DNA of 59,539 nucleotides from Pelagibacteraceae bacterium. Its GTDB lineage: Bacteria; Pseudomonadota; Alphaproteobacteria; Pelagibacterales; Pelagibacteraceae. Shown piece after piece: positions 48,487-57,717 of this stretch. A program made the position numbers and the translations under genes. The stretch lies in assembly GCA_008638015.1 (NCBI GenBank), contig VTPD01000004.1:1-59539 (forward strand), in the 5' to 3' direction. Position 1 is the stretch's first letter. Every line of letters begins with the position of its first letter. The notes below the pieces were generated by a model, which did no database searches, had not been told where the DNA came from, and saw only the letters and a list, made by a program, of their open reading frames with translations.

Positions 48487-49833
48487 ATGATAAAAAAAAT
48501 ATTAATTGCCAATAGAGGTGAGGTGGCAGTTAGAATTATTAGAGCTTGTAAAGAATTGGATATTAAATCTGTTGCAGTTCATTCTAATGTTGATCATGAA
48601 TCAATGCATGTTCAACTTGCAGATGAAAGTATTTGCATCGGTCCTCACAAAGCTCAGGATAGTTATTTAAACATACCGTCACTAATTTCAGCTTTTGAAA
48701 TATCTGGAGCCGACGCAATTCATCCAGGATATGGATTTTTATCCGAAAATTACGAATTTGCTAAAATTTTAAAAGAGCACGAAATTAAATTTATAGGTCC
48801 ATCTCCAGAATTGATAAAAAAAATGGGTGATAAAATTGAGGCTAAACGTATAGCAAAAGATCTAGGTTTGCCTACAATAGAAGGATCTGAAAAAGGTATA
48901 TCAAAGATTGAAGATGCGATCGAAATATCTAATAAGATTGGCTATCCAGTATTGATTAAAGCTGCTGGAGGTGGTGGTGGCAAAGGAATGAGAATAGTAG
49001 ATAAAGAATCAGACCTTCTCGAAAATCTACAAATGGCTAAAAATGAAGCAAAAAAATTTTTTGGTAATGACGAGGTATTTATTGAAAAGTATTTTAAAAA
49101 TCCAAGACACATAGAAGTGCAAATACTATCTGATGGAAAAGATAATACTGTCCATCTTGGAGAAAGAGATTGCACCATTCAGAGAAGGCATCAAAAAGTA
49201 ATTGAGGAGACTCCAAGCCCCGTACTTAGTGAAGACCAAAGAAATGAATTATTAAATACATGCGTTAAAGCTATTTCAAAGCTTGGTTATGAAGGTGCTG
49301 GAACTCTAGAATTTATCTACGAAGATGGAAAATTTTATTTTCTAGAAATGAATACAAGATTGCAAGTTGAGCATCCTGTTACAGAGGTAGTTACTGGTGT
49401 AGATATTGTTAAAAGACAAATAGAGATAGCTTCAACTGGAGAGTTAAGTTTAAAACAAGAAAATATAAAATTTAATGGTCATGCTATTGAATGTAGAATT
49501 AATGCTGAAGATTATTTAAAAAATTTTCAACCAAGCTCAGGCATTGTTCAAATTTATCACCAACCTTCAGGTCCGGGAACTAGAGTTGATGGCTGCTTAT
49601 TCCAAGGTGTAAAAGTTCAACCTTACTACGATAGTTTGATAGCTAAATTAATTTGCTATGGAAAAGATAGAGATTCAGCAGTGACTAGACTCAAAAGAGC
49701 ACTTGATGAATTTGTTATTAATGGAATTGAAAGCACTATAAATCTGCATAAAAAAATATTAAGACATGAAGATTTTTTACAATCTCGTTACGATGTTAAT
49801 TGGCTAGCAAATTCAAAAATTCTTGATCAATAG
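48487..49833 (+). CDS. accC: biotin carboxylase subunit of acetyl-CoA carboxylase
   Basis: AccC carboxylates the biotin on AccB using ATP and bicarbonate. The 448 aa protein has the N-terminal KILIANRGEVAVRIIRA start, the ATP-grasp glycine loop AAGGGGGKGMRI, and the conserved EMNTRLQVEHPVTE and DSLIAKL segments. Its stop overlaps the end of the DUF2155 gene by seven bases. In many alphaproteobacteria aat follows accC, but it is absent here. Confidence 0.98.
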   Translation: MIKKILIANRGEVAVRIIRACKELDIKSVAVHSNVDHESMHVQLADESICIGPHKAQDSYLNIPSLISAFEISGADAIHPGYGFLSENYEFAKILKEHEIKFIGPSPELIKKMGDKIEAKRIAKDLGLPTIEGSEKGISKIEDAIEISNKIGYPVLIKAAGGGGGKGMRIVDKESDLLENLQMAKNEAKKFFGNDEVFIEKYFKNPRHIEVQILSDGKDNTVHLGERDCTIQRRHQKVIEETPSPVLSEDQRNELLNTCVKAISKLGYEGAGTLEFIYEDGKFYFLEMNTRLQVEHPVTEVVTGVDIVKRQIEIASTGELSLKQENIKFNGHAIECRINAEDYLKNFQPSSGIVQIYHQPSGPGTRVDGCLFQGVKVQPYYDSLIAKLICYGKDRDSAVTRLKRALDEFVINGIESTINLHKKILRHEDFLQSRYDVNWLANSKILDQ

Positions 49834-50213
49834 CAATTTTCAATCCACAAATCATAGTTAGCGTGCTCAAAAGGATTTACGGAAGGATATTTGTTAATCA
49901 TCCAACCATTATAAATATAGACTATATCTTTATTTGCTTTTGTTTGATCTTGTACTTGTAAAAAAGCATAGATATCAGAGGATCCAGTTTTATTATCAAT
50001 TACGCATTTTGTTATTTTAATCCTCAAGTCATTTATTATTTTAATTTTTCCAATATTTAAAGAATGATTTGTTTTTTTGGAGGTTATTTTGTCTAAAATT
50101 ATAATTTGAGCTTGATTATTTGATTTATCATAAACTAAAATATTATCATCTGTTAAAGCTGACAATGGAATTATAAAGAAAAATAAAACCAGAAATATTA
50201 ATCTGGAAGCCAT
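49827..50213 (-). CDS. DUF2155 domain-containing secreted protein
   Basis: This 128 aa protein has an N-terminal signal peptide (hydrophobic stretch around residues 4-18, ending near LSALT) and the DUF2155 core, with the DKITSKKTNHSLNIG segment, KCVIDN, and the conserved ending YNGWMINKYPSVNPFEHANY. Two cysteines, in the KCVID and ENCY segments, may form a disulfide. Function is unknown. In alphaproteobacteria it sits beside the NDUFA12 gene, which it overlaps by sixteen bases here. Confidence 0.85.
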   Translation of the reverse strand: MASRLIFLVLFFFIIPLSALTDDNILVYDKSNNQAQIIILDKITSKKTNHSLNIGKIKIINDLRIKITKCVIDNKTGSSDIYAFLQVQDQTKANKDIVYIYNGWMINKYPSVNPFEHANYDLWIENCY

Positions 50214-50566
50214 TTTTTATAATTTTCTTTTTTTTCTTTAGTAATTTTCTTCGGATGATAAGCGTGATCAGATCCTGTTAAATTTTCATGATGCGGTTTT
50301 ATCCAGGGGTAATCAACTAGATTTGTTTTATCAGGTGTTGAAATAACTGTCTTATGTATCCACATGTGCCATTCGGGTGGAATTTTAGACGCTTCTATTT
50401 CATTTTTATAAATAACCCATCTTTTAGTATCTTTTAGATTTTTGTAATATTCATTTCCAAACTGATCTTCGCCAACTTTTTTTCCATAGAACAAAGTGAA
50501 TAAAAAAGTTCCAACGGTTTGATTGTTCCACCACGTAAAAATAGATTTTAAAAAATTTGTTAACAT
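50198..50566 (-). CDS. NADH:ubiquinone oxidoreductase accessory subunit NDUFA12 homologue
   Basis: This 122 aa protein is the homologue of the mitochondrial complex I accessory subunit B17.2/NDUFA12. It has the family's KVGEDQFGNEYY segment, RRW-like KRWVIY, the PPEWHMWIH core and a conserved PWIKPHHENLTGSDHAYHP-type stretch. It is expected to dock on the peripheral arm of the complex I encoded at 10398-24183, although it is encoded separately. Confidence 0.92.
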   Translation of the reverse strand: MLTNFLKSIFTWWNNQTVGTFLFTLFYGKKVGEDQFGNEYYKNLKDTKRWVIYKNEIEASKIPPEWHMWIHKTVISTPDKTNLVDYPWIKPHHENLTGSDHAYHPKKITKEKKENYKKWLPD

Positions 50567-50590
50567 GTTCGTGCTTAGGTTGTTAAATTT

Positions 50591-50618
50591 TTGTTAGACT
50601 TATCTCATATTGTAAAAT
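50591..50618 (+). promoter_or_regulatory. candidate promoter of the TSCPD-like gene
   Basis: A TTGTTA box (50591-50596) is 16 bases from a TAAAAT box (50613-50618), giving a plausible sigma-70 promoter with an untranslated leader of roughly 35 bases before the ATG at 50661. The match is moderate, and AT-rich DNA gives many such boxes. Confidence 0.4.
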
Positions 50619-50660
50619 AGAAGACAATATAAATCCAATTATTGATTCTTATTAAAAATT

Positions 50661-51503
50661 ATGAGCAAATATTTAGCAGAAAGTTTTTACACTTGTTTAT
50701 TTAAAATTACCCATCAGTTAGAAGAAGTAACAAACGAAAGTCTTAAAAATTTAGAAAATCGAAAAGACGGAAAATTTGATTTAATCGATATTAAATTCAA
50801 CAAAAGAAAAACAAGATCATTAAGCGATATTCCTAATACTCAAAGTAAAACTACCGATATTTCTGATAAAGAAAACTCTCTTCAAGAAATGTTACAAACT
50901 TCACAAAAATTATCAGAGAATTTTTCAGAAAATAAAAATCTAAACAAATTAGAAACAAAACTTGCTGCAGGTAGACGAAAAATGCCAGACAGAAGAAAAG
51001 GATATATTCAAAAAGCAACCGTTGGAGACCACAAAGTATATCTTCATATCGGAGAATATGATGATGGTAAAGTTGGAGAAATTTTCATTGATACAAATAA
51101 AGAAGGAGAGCTTGTAAAAGCTCTAATGAATAACTTCGCAATAGCTATTTCATTAGGTTTGCAGTACGGGGTTCCTTTGGAGGAGTTTGTTGATGCATTC
51201 ATTGATACTAAATTTGAACCATCGGGAAAAATTCAAGGTAATGACCGAATTTTAAGTGCCACTTCTATTCTTGACTATATTTTTAGAGAGCTTGCAATAT
51301 CTTATTTAAATAGAGAGGATCTTGCTCACACCCCATCGATTAAAAAAATTGAAACTACAACTGGAGAAGAAAATTTAGAAGAAAGTAAATTCCTTGATGT
51401 CTTAAAAAATATTACGAGTAAGGGATTTGTTAGAAACCAATACAAAGAAAAATTGGTTGATCTTAGCAATGTAAGATTAAATATAAAAAGTAAAAAGGCT
51501 TAA
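50661..51503 (+). CDS. stand-alone TSCPD/NrdJ-tail-like protein
   Basis: Residues 104-223 of this 280 aa protein closely resemble the C-terminal region of alphaproteobacterial adenosylcobalamin-dependent ribonucleotide reductase (NrdJ), including [50 protein letters not shown] and [19 protein letters not shown]. That region belongs to the TSCPD domain family. The rest of NrdJ, including the catalytic barrel and its active-site cysteines, is absent; the first 100 residues are a low-complexity, charged sequence I cannot place. The frame is intact, so it looks like a functional orphan rather than a pseudogene. Its role, for example as a reductase partner, regulator or nucleotide-binding protein, is unknown. 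Confidence 0.75.
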   Translation: MSKYLAESFYTCLFKITHQLEEVTNESLKNLENRKDGKFDLIDIKFNKRKTRSLSDIPNTQSKTTDISDKENSLQEMLQTSQKLSENFSENKNLNKLETKLAAGRRKMPDRRKGYIQKATVGDHKVYLHIGEYDDGKVGEIFIDTNKEGELVKALMNNFAIAISLGLQYGVPLEEFVDAFIDTKFEPSGKIQGNDRILSATSILDYIFRELAISYLNREDLAHTPSIKKIETTTGEENLEESKFLDVLKNITSKGFVRNQYKEKLVDLSNVRLNIKSKKA

Positions 51504-51510
51504 CTTTTTA

Positions 51511-53292
51511 TTATTTTAGTAATTTTAAATTAAGTTCTTTTAACTGATTGTCACTAACTTCACTTGGTGCATTCATCATTAGATCTTGAGCGCTTTGGTT
51601 CATTGGAAACATGGTAACTTCTCTAATGTTTTTTTCATCGGCTAGCAGCATTACAATTCTATCAAGACCAGGAGCTATACCTCCATGTGGAGGAGCGCCA
51701 TAAGATAAAGCATTTATCATTCCAATAAATTTTTTATCAACATCTTCTTTTGAATAACCAGCTATATTGAACAGTTTATACATCAATTCAGGTATATGAT
51801 TTCTAATTGCTCCAGAAGAAAGTTCTATCCCATTACAGACGATGTCATACTGGTAGGCTTTAATATCAAGAGGATTATCAAAATCTAGTTTACTAATATC
51901 ACCTTGTGGCATTGAAAAAGGGTTGTGACTAAATTCAATTTTTTTAGTAGTTGGGTCTATTTCAAACATTGGGTAATCAACTATCCAACAAAAAGCAAAA
52001 GTATTTTCATCAATCAAATTTAAATCTCTTCCGACTTTGTCTCTTGCCAATGACATGATTTTTTCAACTTCAGATTTATTTCCACAAGCAAAAAATATAC
52101 TATCTCCTACTTCTGCCTCACATAATTTCATTAAATTTTTAATTGCATTTTCAGAAAAAAGTTTACCAACTGGTCCTTTTGCTGAAAGCGCATTATTTTC
52201 TTTTTCAATAGTTAAATATGCTAAGCCCGAAGCACCCTGCTCTTTAGCCCACTTATCAATTCCATCAAAAAAACTTCTGGGCTTATCAAATGTTTTGGGT
52301 GTTTTTAAAGCTCTAACAACCGATCCACTTTTTACAAGTTTTTTAAAAATTTCAAATTTTACATCATCTTCTAAAAACAATTTAGTTGTATCAAAAATAA
52401 TTAAAGGATTTCTTAAATCAGGTTTATCAGACCCATATTTTAAAAGTGCATCTTCATAAGTAATTTGTGGAAAATTTTCTTGTAATATTTTCTTAGTTGA
52501 AAATTCTTTGAAGACATCAACAATCAATTGCTGAACTACTTGAAACACATCTTTTTGTTCAACAAAAGACATTTCAATATCTAATTGATAAAATTCACCA
52601 GGACTTCTATCTGCTCTAGCATCTTCATCACGAAAACATGGAGCAATTTGAAAATACCTATCAAAGCCAGCTACCATTATTAATTGTTTAAATTGTTGAG
52701 GTGCTTGTGGTAATGCATAAAATTTTCCAGGATTCAAACGACTTGGAACTAAAAAATCTCTTGCCCCTTCTGGACTGGAGGCTGTTAATATTGGAGTTTG
52801 AAATTCTAAAAATCCTAATTCTTTCATTTTTTTTCTAATAAAAGAAATTACATTTGAACGAAGAATAATGTTTTGATGAAGTTTTTTTCTTCGCAAATCT
52901 AAAAATCTATACTTCAATCTAATGTCTTCAGCATAATCTTGGTCACTAAACACAGGCATTGGTAACTCTTTGCAATAAGACAAGATTTCAAAATTACTAA
53001 CTTTGATTTCAATTTCACCTGTAAGCAAATCTTTATTGATAGTCTCTACTGATCTTTTGCTAGCTACACCCGATACTCTAACAACAGTTTCGAGTGACGT
53101 TTTTTCAATTAAATTAAAATTAGGATTATCATTTTGAATTACACATTGAGTAATTCCGTAATGATCTCTTAAATCTAAAAATAATAGGTTTCCATGATCT
53201 CTTTTTTTGTGTATCCAACCTGAAAGAATAACTTCTTCGCCATCATTTTTAGCGTTAAGTTGATAACAATTATGTGTTCGATAAATATTCAC
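51511..53292 (-). CDS. aspS: aspartyl-tRNA synthetase
   Basis: AspS charges tRNA-Asp, and possibly tRNA-Asn if it is non-discriminating. The 593 aa bacterial-type enzyme has an N-terminal OB-fold anticodon domain (GWIHKKRDHGNLLFLDLRDH), class II motif 2 in CFRDEDARADRSPGEFYQLD, a GAD-type insertion, and motif 3 in APGLDRIVMLL. It is divergent from rnd with 45 bases between starts. Confidence 0.97.
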   Translation of the reverse strand: MNIYRTHNCYQLNAKNDGEEVILSGWIHKKRDHGNLLFLDLRDHYGITQCVIQNDNPNFNLIEKTSLETVVRVSGVASKRSVETINKDLLTGEIEIKVSNFEILSYCKELPMPVFSDQDYAEDIRLKYRFLDLRRKKLHQNIILRSNVISFIRKKMKELGFLEFQTPILTASSPEGARDFLVPSRLNPGKFYALPQAPQQFKQLIMVAGFDRYFQIAPCFRDEDARADRSPGEFYQLDIEMSFVEQKDVFQVVQQLIVDVFKEFSTKKILQENFPQITYEDALLKYGSDKPDLRNPLIIFDTTKLFLEDDVKFEIFKKLVKSGSVVRALKTPKTFDKPRSFFDGIDKWAKEQGASGLAYLTIEKENNALSAKGPVGKLFSENAIKNLMKLCEAEVGDSIFFACGNKSEVEKIMSLARDKVGRDLNLIDENTFAFCWIVDYPMFEIDPTTKKIEFSHNPFSMPQGDISKLDFDNPLDIKAYQYDIVCNGIELSSGAIRNHIPELMYKLFNIAGYSKEDVDKKFIGMINALSYGAPPHGGIAPGLDRIVMLLADEKNIREVTMFPMNQSAQDLMMNAPSEVSDNQLKELNLKLLK

Positions 53293-53337
53293 TACAAAGC
53301 TCCGAAAATTAAATACATTTAATAACTAAAAAAAACA

Positions 53338-54396
53338 ATGATTATTGAAACAAACCAATCTTTAGAATCTTATTGCAAAGAGCTCTCTAAAAAAAAAATT
53401 GTATTCATGGACACCGAATTTGACAGAAGAAGCACATATTTTTCAAAATTATCATTCATAACTATATCGGATGGCATAAAAACTAATATTATAGACTGCT
53501 TACAGAAAAAACTATCGTTAAATCCTTTAGAGAAAATTATTAGTAATAAAAAAATTACAAAAGTGTTTCATGGATCGCAACAAGATTTAGAGATTTTTAG
53601 AAATATGAAAATACAAATACACTCCATATTTGATACTCAAATAGCAGCACAATTTTGTGGTTATAAAAATGCTCCTTCGTATGCAAATTTAGCTAGTGAT
53701 ATTTGCAAAATAAATATCGATAAAACTTTGCAAAACAGTGATTGGCTTAAGCGACCAGTAAATAAAAAAATGATTTCATATTTAGAATCAGATGTAAAAT
53801 ATTTGAGCAAAATCTATAAATTTTTTAATAGAAAACTAAAAAAAAATAAAAATTTAGAATTTTTTAATGAAGAAATGAATAATATTAATGTTATTTCTAA
53901 TTTAATTTCTAGTAGTGCTATAAGAAAAAAAATAAATCATCAAAATATTAAACTAAAACAATTTCAAGATTTATTAAAATTTAGAGAAAAAATAGCAAAA
54001 CAAAAAAATATACCTAAAAATTGGATTTTTAAAGATGAAGATATCAATAACATTATTGAAAATAAAAATTATCTAAACTTAAAAAAAAATAAAAATTTAA
54101 ACATAAATGAAAGAAAAAAAATAATAAGTTTGTTTCAAAAAATAAAATTAAAAAAAATAAAAATAAATTTTAATAGTAATATTGAAAAACTAGTTAATAT
54201 ATTAAAATCAGAAATTTCAAAAAAATATATAATTGCAGAACAGTTAATAGCTACAAAAAATGAAATTAAATTATTTTTAGATAATGATATTATAGTTCAA
54301 TCAAAATGGAGAAATAAGATATTTTATAAACCAATTGAAAAATTAATTAAAAAAGGAATAAATATAAAAATAAATAATAATAAAATTATTTTTTAA
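53338..54396 (+). CDS. rnd: ribonuclease D
   Basis: RNase D is a 3'-5' exonuclease that trims tRNA and other stable RNAs. The 352 aa protein has DEDD exonuclease motifs: D25 and E27 in FMDTEFD, HGSQQDLEIF, and YLESDVKYL. The C-terminal HRDC-like portion is highly lysine-rich. The gene converges on hda, their stop codons sharing a TTAA. Confidence 0.93.
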   Translation: MIIETNQSLESYCKELSKKKIVFMDTEFDRRSTYFSKLSFITISDGIKTNIIDCLQKKLSLNPLEKIISNKKITKVFHGSQQDLEIFRNMKIQIHSIFDTQIAAQFCGYKNAPSYANLASDICKINIDKTLQNSDWLKRPVNKKMISYLESDVKYLSKIYKFFNRKLKKNKNLEFFNEEMNNINVISNLISSSAIRKKINHQNIKLKQFQDLLKFREKIAKQKNIPKNWIFKDEDINNIIENKNYLNLKKNKNLNINERKKIISLFQKIKLKKIKINFNSNIEKLVNILKSEISKKYIIAEQLIATKNEIKLFLDNDIIVQSKWRNKIFYKPIEKLIKKGINIKINNNKIIF

Positions 54397-55052
54397 TTTT
54401 TTTCAAGGATTGAATTAATTACCCTTTTTGTAATTTTTTTTTTATCAACCAAGTTCTTCCTATCTATCAACTTAACAAAAGTGTTTATAGCCAGATAAGA
54501 TCTTTCGATTTTACTTAAAATAAAATCAATCATTTTTGGCTCTAGGGCAATTTGTCTGTCAGAAAAACTTTTTAACAAAATAGAGTAAAGTAAATTGTCT
54601 GAAGGATTGTGTATTTCAATATTAAAAATTGATTTAAATCTTGAGCTCAAATCATTTAAAGCAAAATGAAGTTTTGCGGTATCATGCAAGGAAGAAAATA
54701 TTAAAAAATTACCATTTGATTTAAAATGATTATAAATCAAAAATAACAATTCATTGTCAATTTCATTGGTAATATCTTCTATAATTATTTTTTTTTGTTT
54801 TAAAACATTGTCAATATTGCTTTTATTAATTTCTTTTTTTGAAATTTTTACAAAAGAATTTTTTTTTGCAAAAATTGATAATAAAAAAGTTTTGCCTGAT
54901 TTTTCTGGACCAAAAATATTTACTATATTTTCATCCCAATTTGGCCAAGTATTTAAAAAATGATAAACCTCCTCGTTACTTTTTGAGACACAAAAATCAT
55001 CTTCTAAAAAGAAATTTTCTTGCGTAAAATTAAATACCTGCTGCTCATTCAT
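54393..55052 (-). CDS. hda: DnaA-related regulator HdaA
   Basis: HdaA-type proteins promote ATP hydrolysis by DnaA and so limit initiation of replication. The 219 aa protein resembles the DnaA AAA+ domain: Walker A GPEKSGKT at 48-55, IIIEDI as a Walker B-like segment, a sensor region around FSSLHD, and an SRF arginine motif in DLSSRFKSIF. It lacks the C-terminal DNA-binding domain of DnaA. It overlaps the DUF2066 gene by eight bases. The ppk and ppx genes, commonly near hda in other alphaproteobacteria, are not here. Confidence 0.85.
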   Translation of the reverse strand: MNEQQVFNFTQENFFLEDDFCVSKSNEEVYHFLNTWPNWDENIVNIFGPEKSGKTFLLSIFAKKNSFVKISKKEINKSNIDNVLKQKKIIIEDITNEIDNELLFLIYNHFKSNGNFLIFSSLHDTAKLHFALNDLSSRFKSIFNIEIHNPSDNLLYSILLKSFSDRQIALEPKMIDFILSKIERSYLAINTFVKLIDRKNLVDKKKITKRVINSILEKN

Positions 55053-56118
55053 TAGTTAACAATCTCCAAGAATTAAAATTTTCTTTCAAAATAAAATTTA
55101 TTTCCTCTAAGTTTTTATTAAGATCATTAATTGTGCCTGAATAATAAATCTTTCCCCTATAAGCTTTAGAAGATACTTCAATATCCTTAATTTGCTTAAT
55201 GTTGTTTAGTTTTTGTAATTTTGATCTAATAATATTTAATTGTCTAATATTTTGAATATTGGTTGTGAATTCAAGGGATGTAACCAAACTAGAAAAAATT
55301 GTATTTTTCTTTTTCCATATCTTTTCTGTTTCAATTTTAATTGTATTAATTAGTTTAGATAACTGCAAATCACTTATTGTATGTGAAAAAACTTTATAAT
55401 AATTAGTTTTGTTCAAAGTTAATTTATACTGAATATTATCTAAATCTTTATCAAAATTAATAAATAAAATTAATGAATTTTTTAAACCATATTTTTTTAA
55501 AAAATAGGAACTATCATAATAATTAATATCAAATGAATTTAGATCTATATTTTTTTGATCCTCCAAATCTCCACTTGGAATTAAATATTTAACTAGCCTA
55601 GCTTTATCTTCTTCCAGATTCCAATTCGAAAGAAAAAAATTGTCCTCCCATAATTTAATTATATTATTATACTTAATTATAGGTATTACCAAAACTGGTG
55701 AACTTACTGTATCTGTGTAAATAATATTTCTACTATTTAATAAATTTTGTATTTTTTTTTTGTGAAAAGTTATTGATGTTTTAAAAATAAAATTTTTTTT
55801 ATTTTTTTCTTCTGCCAGAATATTAAATTTTACTATTGATTCATTTATATTGTTAAAATCAATATTTTTAATCTTCCAGTACTCGTCCTCCACCAAAACT
55901 CTTTTTGCAAAAGTATCAAAAGAACTATTTATTGCTTCTATTATAGCTTCATTTCTACTATATTTTTCTTTGCTATAGTCTGTTTTAAGAATAGTGTTTT
56001 CAACTTTAAAGATATCACTATAAGATTTGTTAGATAAAATTATTAATATTAATAAAATTAAAAATAGTTTATAAATTACTTCATATTTTTTTAAAAAATT
56101 AAATTCTAAAATATTCAT
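55045..56118 (-). CDS. DUF2066 domain-containing protein
   Basis: This 357 aa protein begins with a hydrophobic segment (about residues 15-34) that could be a signal peptide or anchor. It then carries the DUF2066 region, with RNEAIIEAINSSFDTFAKRV and related sequence around 57-80. Function is unknown. The start codon ATG (56116-56118) is only two bases from the purM GTG start on the other strand, so its promoter must lie within purM coding DNA. It overlaps hda by eight bases. Confidence 0.75.
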   Translation of the reverse strand: MNILEFNFLKKYEVIYKLFLILLILIILSNKSYSDIFKVENTILKTDYSKEKYSRNEAIIEAINSSFDTFAKRVLVEDEYWKIKNIDFNNINESIVKFNILAEEKNKKNFIFKTSITFHKKKIQNLLNSRNIIYTDTVSSPVLVIPIIKYNNIIKLWEDNFFLSNWNLEEDKARLVKYLIPSGDLEDQKNIDLNSFDINYYDSSYFLKKYGLKNSLILFINFDKDLDNIQYKLTLNKTNYYKVFSHTISDLQLSKLINTIKIETEKIWKKKNTIFSSLVTSLEFTTNIQNIRQLNIIRSKLQKLNNIKQIKDIEVSSKAYRGKIYYSGTINDLNKNLEEINFILKENFNSWRLLTNE

Positions 56119-56120
56119 TT

Positions 56121-57164
56121 GTGCAAAAAAAATTTACCTATAAACAAAGTGGTGTTGATATTAATAATACAACAAGACTTGTAAAATATATTTCAAATTT
56201 ATCAAATAAAACAAAGATCAAAGGTTCTTCAATAAGAAATTTTAAAAATATTGGCGGCTTTGGTTCTTTATTTGATCTATCTCAATATAATATTAAAAAT
56301 CCAGTATTGGTTAGTTCTACTGATGGTGTGGGCACTAAGCTTGAAATCGCTAATGAAATGAAAAAATTTGATACAATTGGCATTGATTTGGTTGCAATGT
56401 GCGTTAATGATCTAATTGTCCAGGGGGCAAAGCCTTTGTACTTTCTAGACTATATTGCAATAGGAAGAGTAATTGAAAAAAAATATAAAGATATTCTTAA
56501 GGGAATTGCAAAAGGATGTAAGATTTCAAATTGTTATTTAGCAGGTGGAGAGACTGCTGAAATGCCAGGAGTCTACACCGGAAATAAATTTGATTTAGCC
56601 GGTTTTTCTGTTGGTGCGATAGATAAAAAAAAAATTATAAGTGGAAATAAAATTAAAAATAACGATATAATTTTAGCAATTCCATCATCGGGTATTCATT
56701 CTAATGGGTATTCATTAATTAGAAAAATTTTAAAAGATAAAAAAATTAAATATACAAAAGAAAATAAAAAACTTTTTCATGATTTGTTAACTCCTACAAA
56801 AATTTACGTGAATGAAATAACAAAACTAGTAAATCTAAATTTAATTAATGGTTCTTGTAATATTACCGGCGGTGGACTTTTGGAAAATATTCCTCGAGTT
56901 TTAAAAAAAGGAATTTGCGCTCACATAAATTTAGACAATATAAAAGTACAAAATATTTTTCGTTGGATAAATAAACAGGGTGTTGAAGAGAAAGAAATGC
57001 TCAAAACTTTTAACTGTGGTGTTGGTTTTGTATTATTTGTAAAAAAAAATAATGTTAAAAGAATTCAATCTTTTTTTTCAAAACAATTTAAGCCATATAT
57101 TTTAGGATCTATAAAAAAAGATAAAAATACAAAAATAAAATTTAATGGAAAAATTAAATTTTAA
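56121..57164 (+). CDS. purM: phosphoribosylformylglycinamidine cyclo-ligase
   Basis: PurM closes the imidazole ring in purine synthesis (AIR synthetase). The 347 aa protein has the early YKQSGVDIN segment, the SSTDGVGTKLEIA and GIDLVAMCVNDLIVQGAKPL blocks, and GGETAEMPGVY, all characteristic. The start is GTG at 56121-56123, giving MQKKFTYKQSG as expected for the family; no ATG lies suitably upstream. It overlaps purN by 20 bases, the usual purM-purN pairing. Confidence 0.96.
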   Translation: MQKKFTYKQSGVDINNTTRLVKYISNLSNKTKIKGSSIRNFKNIGGFGSLFDLSQYNIKNPVLVSSTDGVGTKLEIANEMKKFDTIGIDLVAMCVNDLIVQGAKPLYFLDYIAIGRVIEKKYKDILKGIAKGCKISNCYLAGGETAEMPGVYTGNKFDLAGFSVGAIDKKKIISGNKIKNNDIILAIPSSGIHSNGYSLIRKILKDKKIKYTKENKKLFHDLLTPTKIYVNEITKLVNLNLINGSCNITGGGLLENIPRVLKKGICAHINLDNIKVQNIFRWINKQGVEEKEMLKTFNCGVGFVLFVKKNNVKRIQSFFSKQFKPYILGSIKKDKNTKIKFNGKIKF

Positions 57165-57717
57165 AAAAAAAATTTGTGTTTTTATTTCTGGAAAAGGCTC
57201 AAATTTACAATCACTGTATAAATATTCTCTGTTAAAAAAATCTAATTATAAAATTCATTTAGTAGTTTCAGACAAACATGAGGCAAAGGGATTAATTTTT
57301 TCTAAAAATAAAAAAATTAAATCAATTGTTATTAATGGCAATAAAGAAGCTTTTGAAAAAAAAATTTTTCATATAATTAAAAAAGAAAAAATTGATATTT
57401 TGTGCTTAGCTGGTTTTATGAAAATTCTTAGTTCTAATTTTATTACAAAATTAAAAATTCCAATTATTAATATACATCCGTCGTTGTTACCAAAATATAA
57501 AGGATTAAATACTCACCAACGAGCTATAGACAATAATGAAAAATTCTCTGGTTGCACAGTTCATTATGTAACTGAAAAATTAGATAGTGGAAAAATAATC
57601 TCACAAAAAAAAGTTAAAATTTTAAAAAAAGATAATGCGTTAAGTTTGTCAAAAAAAATTCTTCGATCAGAACATAAACTCTTTCCTGAAACTTTAGATA
57701 AAATTTGTAAAAATTAA
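57145..57717 (+). CDS. purN: phosphoribosylglycinamide formyltransferase
   Basis: PurN transfers a formyl group from 10-formyl-tetrahydrofolate to GAR in purine synthesis. The 190 aa protein has the GKGSNLQSL phosphate loop near 16-24, and the active-site residues N109, H111 and D147 in [12 protein letters not shown] and LDSGK. It overlaps purM by 20 bases. Its stop overlaps the ndk stop in convergent orientation. Confidence 0.96.
   Translation: MEKLNFKKKICVFISGKGSNLQSLYKYSLLKKSNYKIHLVVSDKHEAKGLIFSKNKKIKSIVINGNKEAFEKKIFHIIKKEKIDILCLAGFMKILSSNFITKLKIPIINIHPSLLPKYKGLNTHQRAIDNNEKFSGCTVHYVTEKLDSGKIISQKKVKILKKDNALSLSKKILRSEHKLFPETLDKICKN

Noticed and set aside
57160-57175. A run of ten A near the purN start, possibly a phase-variable tract.
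   Set aside because: Long A runs are common throughout this AT-rich window and nothing in purN suggests switching.
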